Assembly: GCA_948567375.1 (NCBI GenBank)
Contig: OX419761.1
Span: forward strand, 9,214,243 to 9,278,242
DNA length: 64,000 bases
Reading direction: 5' to 3'
From: Lunularia cruciata
Taxonomy: Eukaryota; Streptophyta; Marchantiopsida; Lunulariales; Lunulariaceae
The position numbers were made by a program, and so were the translations under genes. Under the pieces are notes generated by a model. That model searched no databases and had not been told where the DNA came from. It was given only the letters and a program-made list of their open reading frames with translations. Of the stretch, positions 34,730 through 46,335 are shown piece by piece. Each line of letters starts with the position of its first letter. Positions within the stretch are counted from its first letter, which is position 1.

Positions 34730-35023
34730 CCAATGAAGGAGCTTTTGCTCCATGTTGTTTGACCTTGGAATCTAGCCTGCAAATTTCTTAAGATTGATGC
34801 TAAAAGCATAGTTAATTACTTAGGCAGTTGCAAGCTTCAAAGATTTTGCAGCTGGCTAAGAACTACATATCAATCTCCTTTGAGTTGACTTTTGCTTTAT
34901 CCTAGTTTTGCTATTGAATGGAACCAAAGTCTTGATTCCAATCCTAAATAATGAGATGCATACCTTGATGGTCTAGTAGTATAAGATCATGGGTTTGTGA
35001 CCAAGGTCCAATTTGTCATGCGA

Positions 35024-35667
35024 TTATACATTGCTACACAACATACATTGCTGTCAATGTCATACACTATAGAAGCACAACTCACATATAAGTCATACAT
35101 AAACTCTAAAGTGCCACAATATTTAATCAGATTGTTTACAACTCAAATCAACTGAACTCAGATCAATACTTGATCTGATCCTCAACAACTTGCCAACAAC
35201 GTGAAACTGATTACAGTCAAGCCACACCCACTCTAGCTAAAAGAATCCAGGTGATGCTCGCCGGCTTTCTGTCCACTCTAGCCAGGAACTCAAAGGCTCA
35301 ACATCAGAGAAGTGAGCTCTTTGGAGCTACACTTCCAAGGTATACTCCTGATTTTGACATAGGTCTCATCCCAACTATCCTGCTGATGGCACACCTGATG
35401 GTGTGGACGGTGCAAGTGACGGTGGGCCCCACCATGAAGTCAATATTCTAAACAAAAAATCTGACCATCGGAAAGTAGTCTATGAGAAATTGCCAAAATA
35501 CCTCTAACTACATTGGAAATCCAGTGCCCAAGCAATCTAGATGTGAAACTACAAATGGCGTGACAAATTTCATGCGTATATACATTGCTACACAACATAC
35601 ATCACTGTCAACATCGTACACTATAGAAGCACAACTCATACATAAGTTATACATAAACTCTAAAGTG
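35024..35667. repeat. 95-bp direct repeats flanking a partial LTR
   Basis: CATGCG(A)TTATACATTGCTACAC or its variant starts at about 35,028 and 35,571. Both copies run about 95 bp through ACACTATAGAAGCACAACTC and CATAAACTCTAAAGTG. The 444-bp LTR fragment lies exactly between them. This is far longer than a retroelement target-site duplication. Confidence 0.8.
35122..35565 (-). mobile_element. Partial 3' LTR of gypsy element G1
   Basis: Matches, in the same orientation, the first 440 bp or so of the 5' LTR at 47,903-49,755, starting with TGTCACGCCATTTGTAG at 35,565. The remaining 1.4 kb of LTR is missing. No clear purine tract precedes it. Confidence 0.75.
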
Positions 35668-36249
35668 TCACAAGCGTCTTCCTAACTGGTGGTTAGGTCC
35701 CTCTAACTCCACATAGCCATCTACTTCAAGTATATGGTATACCCTATGATGGGCAAAGATCAGGAGGCCGAGTGCTATGGAGCCCCATCGTTAGTCGCCT
35801 GTTTGCAATCTATACCATATAAATGATGAACTAGCTATAGGTCAAATACATCTAAGACATAACCATTGTCCTTGAGGAACCACCGTGAGGGGAGGAGTCA
35901 TACATGCCATATGCCATCCTCTCAAACAACTATCACACACTAACATAGTAGCAGCTCCACCAGAAGAGCCACATAACATACACCTCAAGCCTACACGTAC
36001 AAGTGCCAAGCTTGGGTCTATAGTACCATCAATGTTTGGGCGGTGGCATGGCGCACAATTGCGTACATGATCCTTCTAAACAACACCATCACGTCCTTCC
36101 AACACAAGGACTCCAGATGGCAAAACCTCATGCACTCTCAAGATAATGTGGTCTATCAAAACATCAAGTATCATTGGTGATGTCTGCTATAGATATACAT
36201 AGTGTCCTAGATGAAATCAACGGATTGAATGTCTATAACCTCCTCCTTG

Positions 36250-37090
36250 AATGGTAGCATAGCGTAAAGTATCTCTATGCTGAGCAATTGCCAAGTTCTC
36301 AAAGGCCATCAACATCACTCTTTGAAAGATCTTTGCCCATTGAGAACATGCACTCATCCATACATCTAGGTCATCCAAGTCCAAAACTACAATAGCATCT
36401 TGACAAATGGCTATAGGTAAATTTGGATCTCATCCATAGAGTAGGAAGTAAGGAGAGAAGGATGCTAAGGAGGCTTGCCGGCTGAACCGATAGCCCATGG
36501 CCAACCAAGGTAATTGGAGATCCCAATCTCCCAAGTGGCCTCTTTGCAAACCATACTTTCATAATCCTCTTTTCACCATCTGAACCACTCTCTCCACTAA
36601 GCCATATGCCTCAAGGTGATCTCAAGATGTAGTACAATGATCAATCAAAGCCTTGTCACACAAGACCTGAAACTCCTCCAAGAACTCTGTACCCTGATCA
36701 GTCAAAACCTCAGTTGGTGCACCAAAATGACTCAAAACTTGATCCAAGAATGAGTATGCCGTCCTTTCACTGGATTTGTAAGGAAGTGCCACCAACTCAA
36801 TCCACTTGGAGAAGTGCTCCACCATCACCAAAACACACCGATGATGTCTCACAATCAACGGTAAAGGTCCAGCAAAGTCCAAACTCCAATGGTAACCCAA
36901 TCCCATGATAGGTAATGGGTGTAATTGTGGTGTAAGAGCATTGAATGATGCTCTAACTTGGTCACAAACCACACATCTGGCAACAAACTGCTATACCTTA
37001 GTCCACATACCGCGCCACCAAAAGTAAATTTGGAGTAAGCTATATGTATGCTTTACTCCAAAATGTCCTAGCTCCTCATGAGCATGATGA
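36250..37090 (-). pseudogene. G1 integrase
   Basis: The H2C2 zinc domain starts near 37,085 (HEELGHFGVKH ... FVARCVVCDQ). The DDE core has D in SLDFAGPLP, D in LTDQGTEFLEEF and E in YGLVERVVQMVKRGL. All three catalytic residues are present, with a stop between the second and third (near 36,628). The motif style HFSKWIELVALP is typical of gypsy integrases. No chromodomain is seen. Confidence 0.85.
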
Positions 37091-37309
37091 ACCAACTATA
37101 GTCTTTGAGATGGAAGTGGTACTACTCGCACTCTACCATCCTCCCATACACACAAAGGTATCTGCACTCCAATCTGAATTGTCAAGCTTGCTGAAGAACA
37201 TTATCTCTCTCCTTGGTCTCAACTATGCCCCCCACAACACCAATACAAAGATAGTCCATCACTAAGAAGTCACCATGAATGTCTCGCTGAATTGTACTAA
37301 TATCTTCAC

Positions 37310-37960
37310 TCTTTAGATCTGTGCAATAACTCCTCTTGTATGCGCTAAGAGAGATACCACCAAAGCCTCAAAAAATATACATAGAAAGGCCGATGCATGC
37401 CAACTTGGCACCATCTCCTCATCTTTCTCACCATGCCAACGTGCTCCGGTCTGATCTTGTTGGCTAGGACATGAGTTTCTACTCAACCCATCTGCATCAC
37501 AATTCACCACTCTAGGTTTGTAAACAACCATGAAATCATACTCCTATAAAATCAAAGCCCATTGTGCAAGCTTCCCTAAAAGCTTGTTGGACTCTATCAA
37601 CCACTTCAATGGCTGATGATCAGTGATGAGAGTGAAGGGGTTACCAAATAGGTAACATAAAAATGTGCTACTGCCCAAACTGCTACCAAGCACTCTCCCT
37701 CATATGAACTATACTTTTCCTCCTCTAAATTTTTGGAGTGACTAGCATAGGCAACCACAAACTCCTTCCCCTCATCATCATGCTAGGTGAGCATTGCTCC
37801 AAGCCCCAACATGCTCTAGGCCCCAACATACTCCAATTAGGATGAACCTGAAACGGTCATCCTTTGATCAGTCTCCTCAAAATAGGAGTAGATGTCAACC
37901 TCTCCTTGAGCTCTACAAAAGCTCTCTCATGCTCATCTCTCCAACATCATTCCTATGTAA
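37310..37960 (-). pseudogene. G1 RNase H
   Basis: Contains LGLGAMLT, then DDEGKEFVVAYAS, KYSSYEGECLVAVWAV and, at the end (37,531-37,313), VVYKPRVVNCDADGLSRN. This is the VVAYASR(S)NN-type RNase H of a gypsy lineage that I associate with streptophyte algae and seed-free plants. A frameshift near 37,670 and several stops disable it. Confidence 0.8.
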
Positions 37961-38955
37961 GCTTGGTCAACTTCATCAAGGCCTTGGCAACGACACTAAA
38001 TCCTCTAACATAACAACAATAGAAGTTTGCCAACCCAAGGAATGTTTGCACTCTGCTCACGTCTATAGGCCAAGGAATACGTGCAATAGCCTCTACCTTG
38101 GTTTGCTAAACACCAAGTCCTTTAGAGTAGAAAGTATGACCCAAATAATCAACCTACTCATAGAAGAACCTACACTTCCCAAGATATAATTTGAGTCCAT
38201 GAGATCTCAACCTTTCAAACACCTCCAACAATTGTCTCTCATGCTCCTCCACAATAGTGCTATAGACCAAAATATCATCAATATAACACCAAGCAAAATC
38301 CAATCCGGCAAGGATCCTATCCATTACCCTTTAAAACTTAGCAGGAGCATTCTTTAACCCAAATGATAAGAACCTCCACTAATATAACACATCCTTTCCG
38401 TGAGGATCAATAGCCCAGAATGCTATCTTGGACTTGTCTTCCTCTCTGATCTGCAATTGATGATATCATGCTCAAAGATCCAAAGTACTGAAGACCTTTG
38501 CATGCCCAATCGCATCAAAAATCTCCTTAGGTGTAGGCATGGCATACCAATCAGCCTTGGTCTATCAGTTGATAAGATGATCCACACATCCGCCTATCTA
38601 TGTAGTTGCCATGCATATCCTTCTTGGTTGGCATCATTGTCGCTGATGCATACTCTCCATGTGAAATTTCCACCAAACTAGCCTTAAAAAGGTCATTACT
38701 CCGGCTTTTGATCTATGTCCTCTCCATATCACTATATCAATAAGGATGTCGGAAAACTCATGTACTGCTATTAAGCTCAATTTGTATACTAGGTCCTTTT
38801 AGAGCACCCAAACCCTTCATACTGAATGCAAAACAACGTGTGTAGCTCCTCAAGAACCTCCAAACTCTCCGTCTTTCCTCTCCTGTAAGCTTAGGTCCAA
38901 GATTTGGCTCCCAAGTATCCTCTGTAACTATAGCAAGAGTGGAAAACATACTGAT
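37960..38955 (-). pseudogene. G1 reverse transcriptase, complete-length copy
   Basis: The N-region (38,949-38,758) has TWEPNLGPKLTGEERRRVW and FAFSMKGLGALKGP. The core includes ADWYAMPTPKEIFDAIGHAK, AFWAI-x-PHGKD, LSFGLKNAPAKF and the catalytic box WCYIDDILVYS near 38,265-38,300, intact. Stops and small frameshifts occur between motifs. Confidence 0.85.
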
Positions 38956-39299
38956 TGGCTGCTACATTGGGCCCTTGGGAGCAATAGTGTCATGCACTCA
39001 ACCACCAGAGGTCCCAACCTCTGTGTGAAAAACTCCCTCCACTCTGACTACAAGCTACATACGTCCTCTGGCTACATCCCAAGTAGACCAAGGGTGTAAT
39101 CCAAGTAGACCACGCTCACCTAGATGGATTCCAAGTAGACCACTCTCCCTAGTAGCCATTGGTTGCATCCTAAGAATACCGTGTCCACTTGGTCCATCGT
39201 CCCCAACATGTGCTTGAATCATCTTGATAGGCACAAGGCTCACAAGTGTCTGAGTGGTGATGCCTATCAAGTGCATCCTATGCTATTCTACCAAGCCAA

Positions 39300-40265
39300 G
39301 GCTCACAATCCAATCAAACAGTTCAGGTCCATAGCCTAACCTAACACCTGACGCTTGGATGCCTCTAACACTATTGGAACAACAATAATACTGGTGCAAA
39401 AACCCATTGCTCGCTCTCTCTCATTGGTATTGGGCTCCAACAACTGCTATAACTGTGAGTCCCAAACAAGTCCACGTCTTCCCTCTCAAAAAGCATGAGA
39501 GCCTTGGAAACTCACGAGTGTAGGAAATGCAGCTCTAGGCTATCCAACTAGGTTCACCACTGCCATAGGTGACCTATCAGCCACTAAAACCATCTGAGAC
39601 TAACGCCCAACATCCTTGGATATCATCAACAAGGATGTGGTCAAGTCGTTGAATCCCATCATAAGAATGTTATAAAACCTCTCTAGGTAAGAGGTTCATC
39701 TACCAAAGACAAAGACAATGAGCCCGTGATCCCACTCTGGCTGCATCTAACAATATAGTAGGTCCCATCCAAGAATGGACCTAATGTGTACTTGCCACCA
39801 CTTGGGTGCAAGAATCACCCATCAACAGAACGTTCTCCATAAGGTAAGCTAGAGAAATAGACTGATGAACCTAAAGATGTTGTAGTATCCATAACATCTC
39901 CCAAAACACACCAAAATGAGGATCTTGAAGACCCAAACCTTGGCTAGCACGTGTATGTCCCTGACATGCCCATCCAAAAATCACCAAGTGAATAGGCCCA
40001 TGTCTTTCTAGATCACGCGCCCCCAGTAAGGAAATGTTTGCTTGTAGGGCCTTCTAGTAATCTCTGATTATTGACATCGGTAATAACTCTAGATACCGAT
40101 AGGCCAAGTGTTCTACATGATGTAGAGAGACTCGCCTAATAGTCTCATCTCTCTCCACATACAAGTACCTTTGTACTTGTATACTTGCATGTAATATTGC
40201 AGCTAGTCCGGTGCTAATCTCACCAAACAACTCCAATAGACATATCCACTCTACTAAATACTGGT
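39300..40265 (-). pseudogene. C5-cytosine DNA methyltransferase domain, G1 copy 1
   Basis: The domain lies between protease and RT. Motif I (SAM-binding loop) is LLELFGEISTGLAAI at about 40,200-40,240, followed by RYLYVERDE. Motif IV is HLVIFGWACQGHTRA near 39,940-39,990: the catalytic Cys is kept and the usual preceding Pro is Ala. FWEML follows. Motif VI is ENV in YLMENVLLMGD near 39,830. Motif VIII is AARVGSRAHCLCLW (about 39,705-39,750). Motifs IX/X include ERERAMGFCT and LEASKRQVLG with a stop before AMDLN (about 39,320-39,430). The order I-IV-VI-VIII-IX-X is that of DNMT3/DNMT1, not the permuted DRM order. The spacing and short size suit DNMT3. A few stops (for example in place of W after LCLW) make it inactive. 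Confidence 0.8.
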
Positions 40266-40499
40266 AAGCAATGAATGTGGTATCTAGAGGTGTCAAAGTA
40301 ATTGACTCCGGAGGCTCATCCTCACACTCATCTCCTAATGGTACGAAGGCTCCACTCCAAGCCTATTGCACCAACTGATCTGCATGTTGCTGCAATGCCT
40401 CCTTCAAACTCCACAATGGAACATCCAAGGTGGAGGGAACAAACGGTCCCATTCGTACTCCAGATCCAAGTGATCTTCTCTAGTATTGCAGTATCTTCT

Positions 40500-41010
40500 G
40501 CATGGGCATTCCCCTCCAACAAGTCACCAGGCCAAGTAACTGCACCATTGAAAGTTGAAACTGATGCTGCCATGGTCTGAACTGTAGTGAGCCAAGACTA
40601 CCACTATTAAAGCGTATTGGTAGGTGACATACTCATCCCTCACTAGACTGCCAACCTGGTTATAGGAAGCTATCTCTTCCCAATAGTCAATACTGAAGGC
40701 CATGGGATATAACATTACTCTCCCAATCAGCACATAATATGACTCAACTATTGTCATAATAGCCTGAGGTATCACCACTGAACTATCAATTGGTTGACCA
40801 GGCTGAACCTGGACAACAAGCTCCCCACGTGTGAGGTATTGTGTCAAACCACCACCTAGAGATGTCTAGATTTGAAATAGACACCTCTCCACATTGGTTT
40901 TCCACAACTCCAGACCAACTAATGCAGCCTTCCCCAACATAAGAGGCTGCGCACCAAAGTCTAACAAGACTCTTTGTGGTGTATAGACCTTCCCTGAAGG
41001 TCCCACCAAG
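40500..41010 (-). pseudogene. G1 protease tail, duplicated copy
   Basis: Corresponds to the C-terminal part of the protease and the protease-methyltransferase linker seen in G2 at 55,365-55,930 (QYLTRGELVVQVQPGQ, SYYVLIGRVMLYPM, IDYWEEIASY). The active-site region appears as RLWCAAS in a shifted frame, where the other copies have LLDFGAQPLML. It begins abruptly at the duplication junction 41,010/41,011. Confidence 0.75.
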
Positions 41011-41011
41011 C

Positions 41012-41890
41012 AATACATGCAATAGCCTCCACCTTGGTCTGCTGAACACCAAGTCCTCTGGGGTAGATAGTATGACTCAAATACTCAACCTGCTCGTAGA
41101 AGAACCTACACTTCCCAGGATGTAATTTGAGTCCATGAGATTTCAACCTCTCAAACACTTCCAACAACTATCTCTCATGCTCCTCCATAGCAGTGCTATA
41201 GACTAAAATGTCATCAATATAGCACTAAGCAAAATCCAATCCAACTAGGATCCTATCCATGACCCTCTGGAACTCAGTAGGAGCATTCTTTAACCCAAAT
41301 AGTAAGAACCTCTACTAATATAGCACATCCTTATTGTGAGGATCAATAGCCCAAAATTCTATCTTGGACTTATCCTCCTTGATTGGCAACTGATGATATC
41401 TTGCCCAAAGATCCAAAGTACTAAAGACCTTTGCATGCCAAATTGCATAAAAAATCTCCTCTAGTGTAGGCATGGCATACCAATTAACCTTAGTCTGTCA
41501 TTTGATAGGATGGTAATCTCCACACATTTTCCTATCTGTGTAGTTGCCATGCATATCCTTCTTGGTTGGCATCATTGTCACCAATGCATACTATCCATGT
41601 GAAATCTCCACCAAACCAGCCTCAAAAAGGTCACTACTCTAGCTTTGAATCAATGTCCCTTCCATGTCATTATAGCAATGAGGATGTCGGAAAACTGGTA
41701 TATCGCTAGTCAACTCAATCCTTATACCAAGTTCCTTCAAAGCACCAAAATCCTTCATATTGAAGGCAAAAAAACTCGTGTAGCTCCTCAAGAACCTCCA
41801 AACTCTCCGTCTTTCCTCTCTTGTAAGCTTCGGTCCAAGATATGGCTCCCAAGTATCCTCTATAACTGTTGCAAGAGTAGAAGACATACT
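41012..41890 (-). pseudogene. G1 reverse transcriptase, truncated duplicate
   Basis: Second copy of the RT from its N-region (TWEPYLGPKLTREERRRVW, 41,887 downward) to just after VEYLSHTIYPRGLGVQQTK, where it stops at the junction 41,011. The catalytic YIDD is present near 41,200-41,225, but the Trp two residues before it (AWCYIDD in the other copy) is a TAG stop. Confidence 0.85.
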
Positions 41891-42249
41891 GACTAGCTAC
41901 TACACTGGGCCCTTGGGAGCAGTATTGTCATGCCCTTGACCTCTAGAAGTTCCAACCTTTGTGTGTGAAACTCCCTCCACTCTAGCTGCAAGCTCCACAC
42001 GTCCTCTAGCTGCATCCCAAGTCGGCCAAGACTATAATACAAGTAGCCCACGCTCACCTAGATGGACTCCAAGTAGACCACTCTCCCTAGTAGCTAATGG
42101 TTGGGCCCAAAGAATACCATGTCCACCCGGTCCATCACCCCCAGCATGTGCCTAAATTGTCTCGATAGGCACAAGGCTCACAAGTGTCTGAGTGGTGATG
42201 CTTATCAAGCACATACTAAGCTGCTCTGCCAAACTAAGGCTCACAATCC

Positions 42250-43200
42250 AGGTCAAATAGTTTACATCCATAGCCTGACCTAACACCTAATGCTTGGATG
42301 CCTCTAATACTGTTGGAATAGCGGTAATACCAATTCAAAATAGCCCATAGCTCACTCTCTCTCATTGGCATTGGGCTCCACCAACTATTGTAACTATGAG
42401 TCCCAAACAAGTCCATGTCCTCCCTCTTGAAAAGCATGAGAGCTTGGGAAACTCATAAGTGTGGGAAAAGCGGCTCTAGGCTATCCAACTAGGTTCACCA
42501 TTGCCAAAGGTGACCTATCAACCACTACCAATGTCTGAGATTGACTTCCTACATCCAAGATGTCATCAACAAGGATGTGGTCTAGTTGTTGAATCCCATC
42601 ATATGCACGTTGTAGAACCTCTCTGGGTAAGAGGTTTGTCTACCAAAGACAAAGACAATAAGCCTATGATCCCACTCTGGTTGCATCTAACCATACAATA
42701 GGTCCTATCCAAGAATGGACCTAATGTGTACTTGCCACCACTTTGGTGTAAGAATCACCCATCAAAGGAACGTTCTCCAAAAGGTAAGCTCAAGAAATAG
42801 ACTGATGAACCTGGAGATGTCATAGTATCCGTAACATCTCCCAAAACACACTTGAACAAGGATCTTGAAGACCCAAACCTTGGCTAGCATGCGTATGTCC
42901 CTAACATGCCCATCCAAAAATCACCAAGTGAATAGGCCCATGTCTCTCTAGATCATGCACCCTCAATAAGAAAATGTCTACAGGTAAGGCCTTTTAGTAA
43001 CCTCTGACTACTGACATCGATAAAACCTCCGAATACCAATAGGCCAAGTGTGCCACATGATGTAGAGAGACTCACCTAGCAGTCTCATCTCTCTCCATTT
43101 ACAAGTACCTTTATACTCATATACTTGCTTGTAATACCGCAACTAGTCTAGTGCTAATCTCACCGAACAACTCCAATAGACATATCCACTCTACTAGATA
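42250..43200 (-). pseudogene. C5-cytosine DNA methyltransferase domain, G1 copy 2
   Basis: Aligns throughout with copy 1 and with the G2 copy. Motif I reads LLELFGEISTRL (about 43,145-43,180), with the last Gly of the loop changed to Arg. Motif IV reads FGWAC followed by a TAG stop, then GHTHAS (about 42,890-42,920). Motif VI is LLENVPLMGDS (about 42,765-42,785). Motif VIII survives as ATRVGS plus a stop. The target-recognition/IX part has EVLQRAYDGIQQLDHILVDD, SPLAMVNLVG and PRAAFPTLMSF. From motif I to ERE near 42,350 the reading frame is unbroken apart from stop codons, mainly TAG where a sister copy has CAG; a frameshift follows. Confidence 0.8.
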
Positions 43201-43571
43201 TGGTAAGCAATGAGTGTGGTATCCAAAGGTGTCAAAGTAATTGACTCTAGAGGCTCATCTTCACACTCATCTCTTGATGGTACGAAAGCTCCACTCCAAG
43301 GTTGTTGCACCAACTGATATGCATGTTGTTGCAATGCCTCCTTCAAACTCCACAATGGAACATCCAAGGTGGATGGAACAATCCCACTCGTACTCCAAAT
43401 TTGAGTGATCTCCTCTGGTAGTGGAGTATCCTCTACATAGGCATTCTCCTCCAACAAGACCAAGCCAAGAAATTGCACCACTAAAAGCTGAAATTGATGC
43501 CATTATGGTCCTGGACTGTAATGAGCCAAGATTGCCACTATTGAACCATACTAGTAGATGACATACTCGTC

Positions 43572-45526
43572 TGTGGTACCCACATTTTTCATTTTGGACG
43601 AGTTTTGAAGAAGAAGTGCCTTGCTAAAACCAAATTGAAACCAAATGGAGAAGAAATGAGAGGAAATTTGTATTTTGATCAAGCCTGAAGAAGTTGACTT
43701 TGTGTCAAATGAAGACGGACTCAGCCAAGATTGAAAGAGGGCAGACCCGAAGGAGGAATGGAAGTTACAGGTCAAGATTCTTGTGGGGGCTATATCTTAA
43801 TGTTCACAAGTCCAAATCAAACATGCTATATTTCGTTGGAAGCATCACGTTTAAGGCTTTCTGTTGGTACCAAAATCGCAAAGTTTGGAGGTCTATAGAA
43901 GAAGTTACAAGTATTTAAAGTTTGGGAGTAATTGTACAAAGTACTTTAGTGTCTTCGGGTTGGATCTTCGGTCTTGGGGTTGGATCTTCGGTCTTCGGGT
44001 TGGATCTTTGGACTTTGGATTGGCATCTTTGGACTTTGAGGTGGATATTTGGACTTCAGACTTCAGACTTTGGTCTTCGGATGTTGGACTTTGGGTTTAC
44101 ACAACTTCAAGTTAGAAGCTTCTTTGACTTAAGACAAAGACGACTGTATCTAAGATAGTTGGACCTCGGAGTGCAATGAAGATGAATTCGGGAATCTTGC
44201 CAGAGGCATTAGAGAGATTTAGGATAGAGAAAGAATAGATAGCTAGGATACCCATGACATCAATTTCAGTTCCGATTGAAGATGGAACAAGAATTGAAGG
44301 AGAAGTAGCAGTAGTGAATAAACCCAAAGTGCAAGATCAGATTGTAAGTATCTTCGGGTCAATAACATGAGTGATTAGGGGAAAGTGTGTTACAAATAGA
44401 AGGCGTAGATAGTGTACCCATGCTTTCAATTACAATTTGTGATGAGGATATAGTAGAATTAGCAAAGGAATTGATTGTAATTAGACCCAATGTTGCAGAA
44501 GTAGGAGTACAGGTGTCATCGGACTTGATAATTGACGCTTTAGAGAAGAGTGGGTCAGAAGATAAAGCAGTAGATGGAGTAACTCGGAGCTCAATTGAAG
44601 ATTGTAGTGAAGAAGTTGTAGAATTAGTAAAGAAATTAGTAGAATCAGTCATACCCGAAGAAGGTGAAATAGTAGGAAGATCATCGGGTTTGGAAGCCGA
44701 TGATGAAGTCGACATCGGATAGGGATAGAAGTCAATTCTAAGATAGGAAAGGGCAGATATGAAGAGATAGATTGTCACTTAGGATCTGTAGGTAGGAATA
44801 GATGTTAGGAAGCGGTGCCTAGGAAGGCAAGTCTGCCGTTTGCTTTAGTATTTAAGGGGAGCATTTGCAGTACGATGTTATTCAGTATTCAAATTTCTGA
44901 AGATAGATAAAGCGAAGTGCTGGTTTTAGTACTCGTCGCTTAAGCTTAATTCCGATTGTCAATTTCGTGTTTGTGTTTGTGAGTGTGTGGAGAATTCCAA
45001 AGAGCAAGTCAATGTGCTTGTGGATGTTGGAATCTGCAGCCTTGATCTTCATTCTGTGTGTTTGATCCTGAGTGAAGTGCATCGGAGCAATGCCTTGACA
45101 GATCTGAGAGGAATTGTAGTGTTGGTAGTATTCCGCATTGGTAAGTGCAGCACAAAGTTGATGTGAAGCAATTTTGATTGAGGAAGTTGTGCCTTCAGTG
45201 GAGGGGTGGAACACAATTCTGAGGCGAAATTGGTCTTTGCAGTGAAGTGCCGTCTTCGGGAGAATCTAAATCATCACAATCAAGAGTTGTTTGGACAGAA
45301 TTTACTATGTTGTGATTATGCGTGCGTATTGTGACAAGTTGTCAAGATTGTGAGCTTGTTACTCTCTTCTGGGTGTAGTTTCTACCTGAGAGATTAAAGA
45401 AGCAATCAAAAAGAACTGCAATTGTGACTTTTGACTTCGTATTTGACCAATTCTGGATCGTATCTCTGCGGGAACAAACTTTACTTACCCAATTATTGCA
45501 AAAGTGATATTTACCGGGTTGTCACA
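43572..45526 (+). mobile_element. Element E1 (solo-LTR-like insertion, 1,955 bp)
   Basis: It interrupts G1 between protease and methyltransferase. It starts TGTGGTACCCACATTTTT and ends GGGTTGTCACA, and is flanked by TCGTC (43,567-43,571) and TTGTC (45,527-45,531), a 5-bp target duplication with one change. The sister copies at 40,630 and 55,710 show the uninterrupted site. No direct terminal repeats were seen within it, so it behaves like a solo LTR or an unusual non-autonomous element. It contains an acidic ORF (44,387-44,722; e.g. EEVVELVKKLVESVIPEEGE) preceded by a related stretch with IARIPMTSISVPIEDGTRIE. A TTTAAGGGGAGC promoter-like sequence is at about 44,850. Confidence 0.8.
43955..44100. 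repeat. Minisatellite inside E1
   Basis: Imperfect units of about 20 bp based on GGTTGGATCTTCGGTCTT recur, degrading into TTTGGACTTTGGATTGG and GGACTTCAGACTTCAGAC phrases to the right. Confidence 0.75.
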
Positions 45527-45531
45527 TTGTC

Positions 45532-46335
45532 CCTCACCAGACTGCCAACCTAGTCTATAAGAGGTTATCTCCTCCCAATAGTCAATATTGAAACCCATGG
45601 GATACAACACTGCTCTCCCAACTAGCACATTGTATGACTTAGCTATTGTTGCAATAGCTTGAGCTCTCACCACCAAGCTATCAGTCAAATGACCGGGCTG
45701 AACTTGGACAATAAGCTCCCCATGTGTGATGTACTATGTCAAACCACCACCTAGAGATGTCTAGATCTAAAATGAACACCTCTCCACATTGGTCTTCCGT
45801 AATTCCAGATTGACTATTGTAGCCTTCTCCAACATAAGGGGCTGTGCACCAAAGTCTAACAAGACTCTTTGTGGTGTATATACCTTCCCTAAAGGTCCCA
45901 CCAAGTAGAAAATCTCCCTTTGGTTATCCGATAGGACAACATCAGGTGTGAACCGCACTCTCTCAAAGGCTGGTCTAGCTGGCAACTCCTCAAGTCCAAC
46001 CGCTGCTGCTTGCCATAAGCCACTGGTCCTTGAACGGATCCCATGCTCCTCAACAAAGTTAGCTCTATTATCAACCACCTTTGCTCTAGTAGTAGGAACC
46101 ACATCATCCCTACTCTCACAAAGCAATGTAGCCAACCAGAACACTAGGGTTGGGTCAACTCCCAATGTAAATATGTCATTGGCTGAAAACAAAGGGCACC
46201 GCATAATCAGCTGAGCGGCCCCCAACATTGTGCTAGACTCAATCTGTGTAGTAGCAAGTGGCTGACTAGTAGGTAGTCCAAAATGAACCCCATCACCACC
46301 TACCACACTTGCACTGGGACGTTTAGGAGTCATGG
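45532..46335 (-). pseudogene. G1 aspartic protease
   Basis: The main frame (46,333-45,767) contains ANDIFTLGVDPTLVFWLATL, then TPQRVLLDFGAQPLMLEKA. In this last segment D-F-G-A is in the position of the retroviral-type D-S/T-G-A active site. It continues below 45,700 with DSLVVRAQAIATIAKSYNV and NIDYWEEITSY. It is separated from its methyltransferase by the E1 insertion. Confidence 0.8.

Noticed and set aside
39300-40265. Methyltransferase as a plant DRM-type enzyme
   Set aside because: DRM proteins have the motifs circularly permuted (VI, IX, X before I to IV). Here motif I precedes IV, VI, VIII and X, so the DNMT3/DNMT1-like order applies; no UBA domain is visible either.
43572-45526. E1 as a DNA transposon with terminal inverted repeats
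   Set aside because: The ends TGTGGTACCC and the complement of the other end (TGTGACAACCC) are only weakly alike and typical of LTR tips; a 5-bp target duplication also fits LTR elements.
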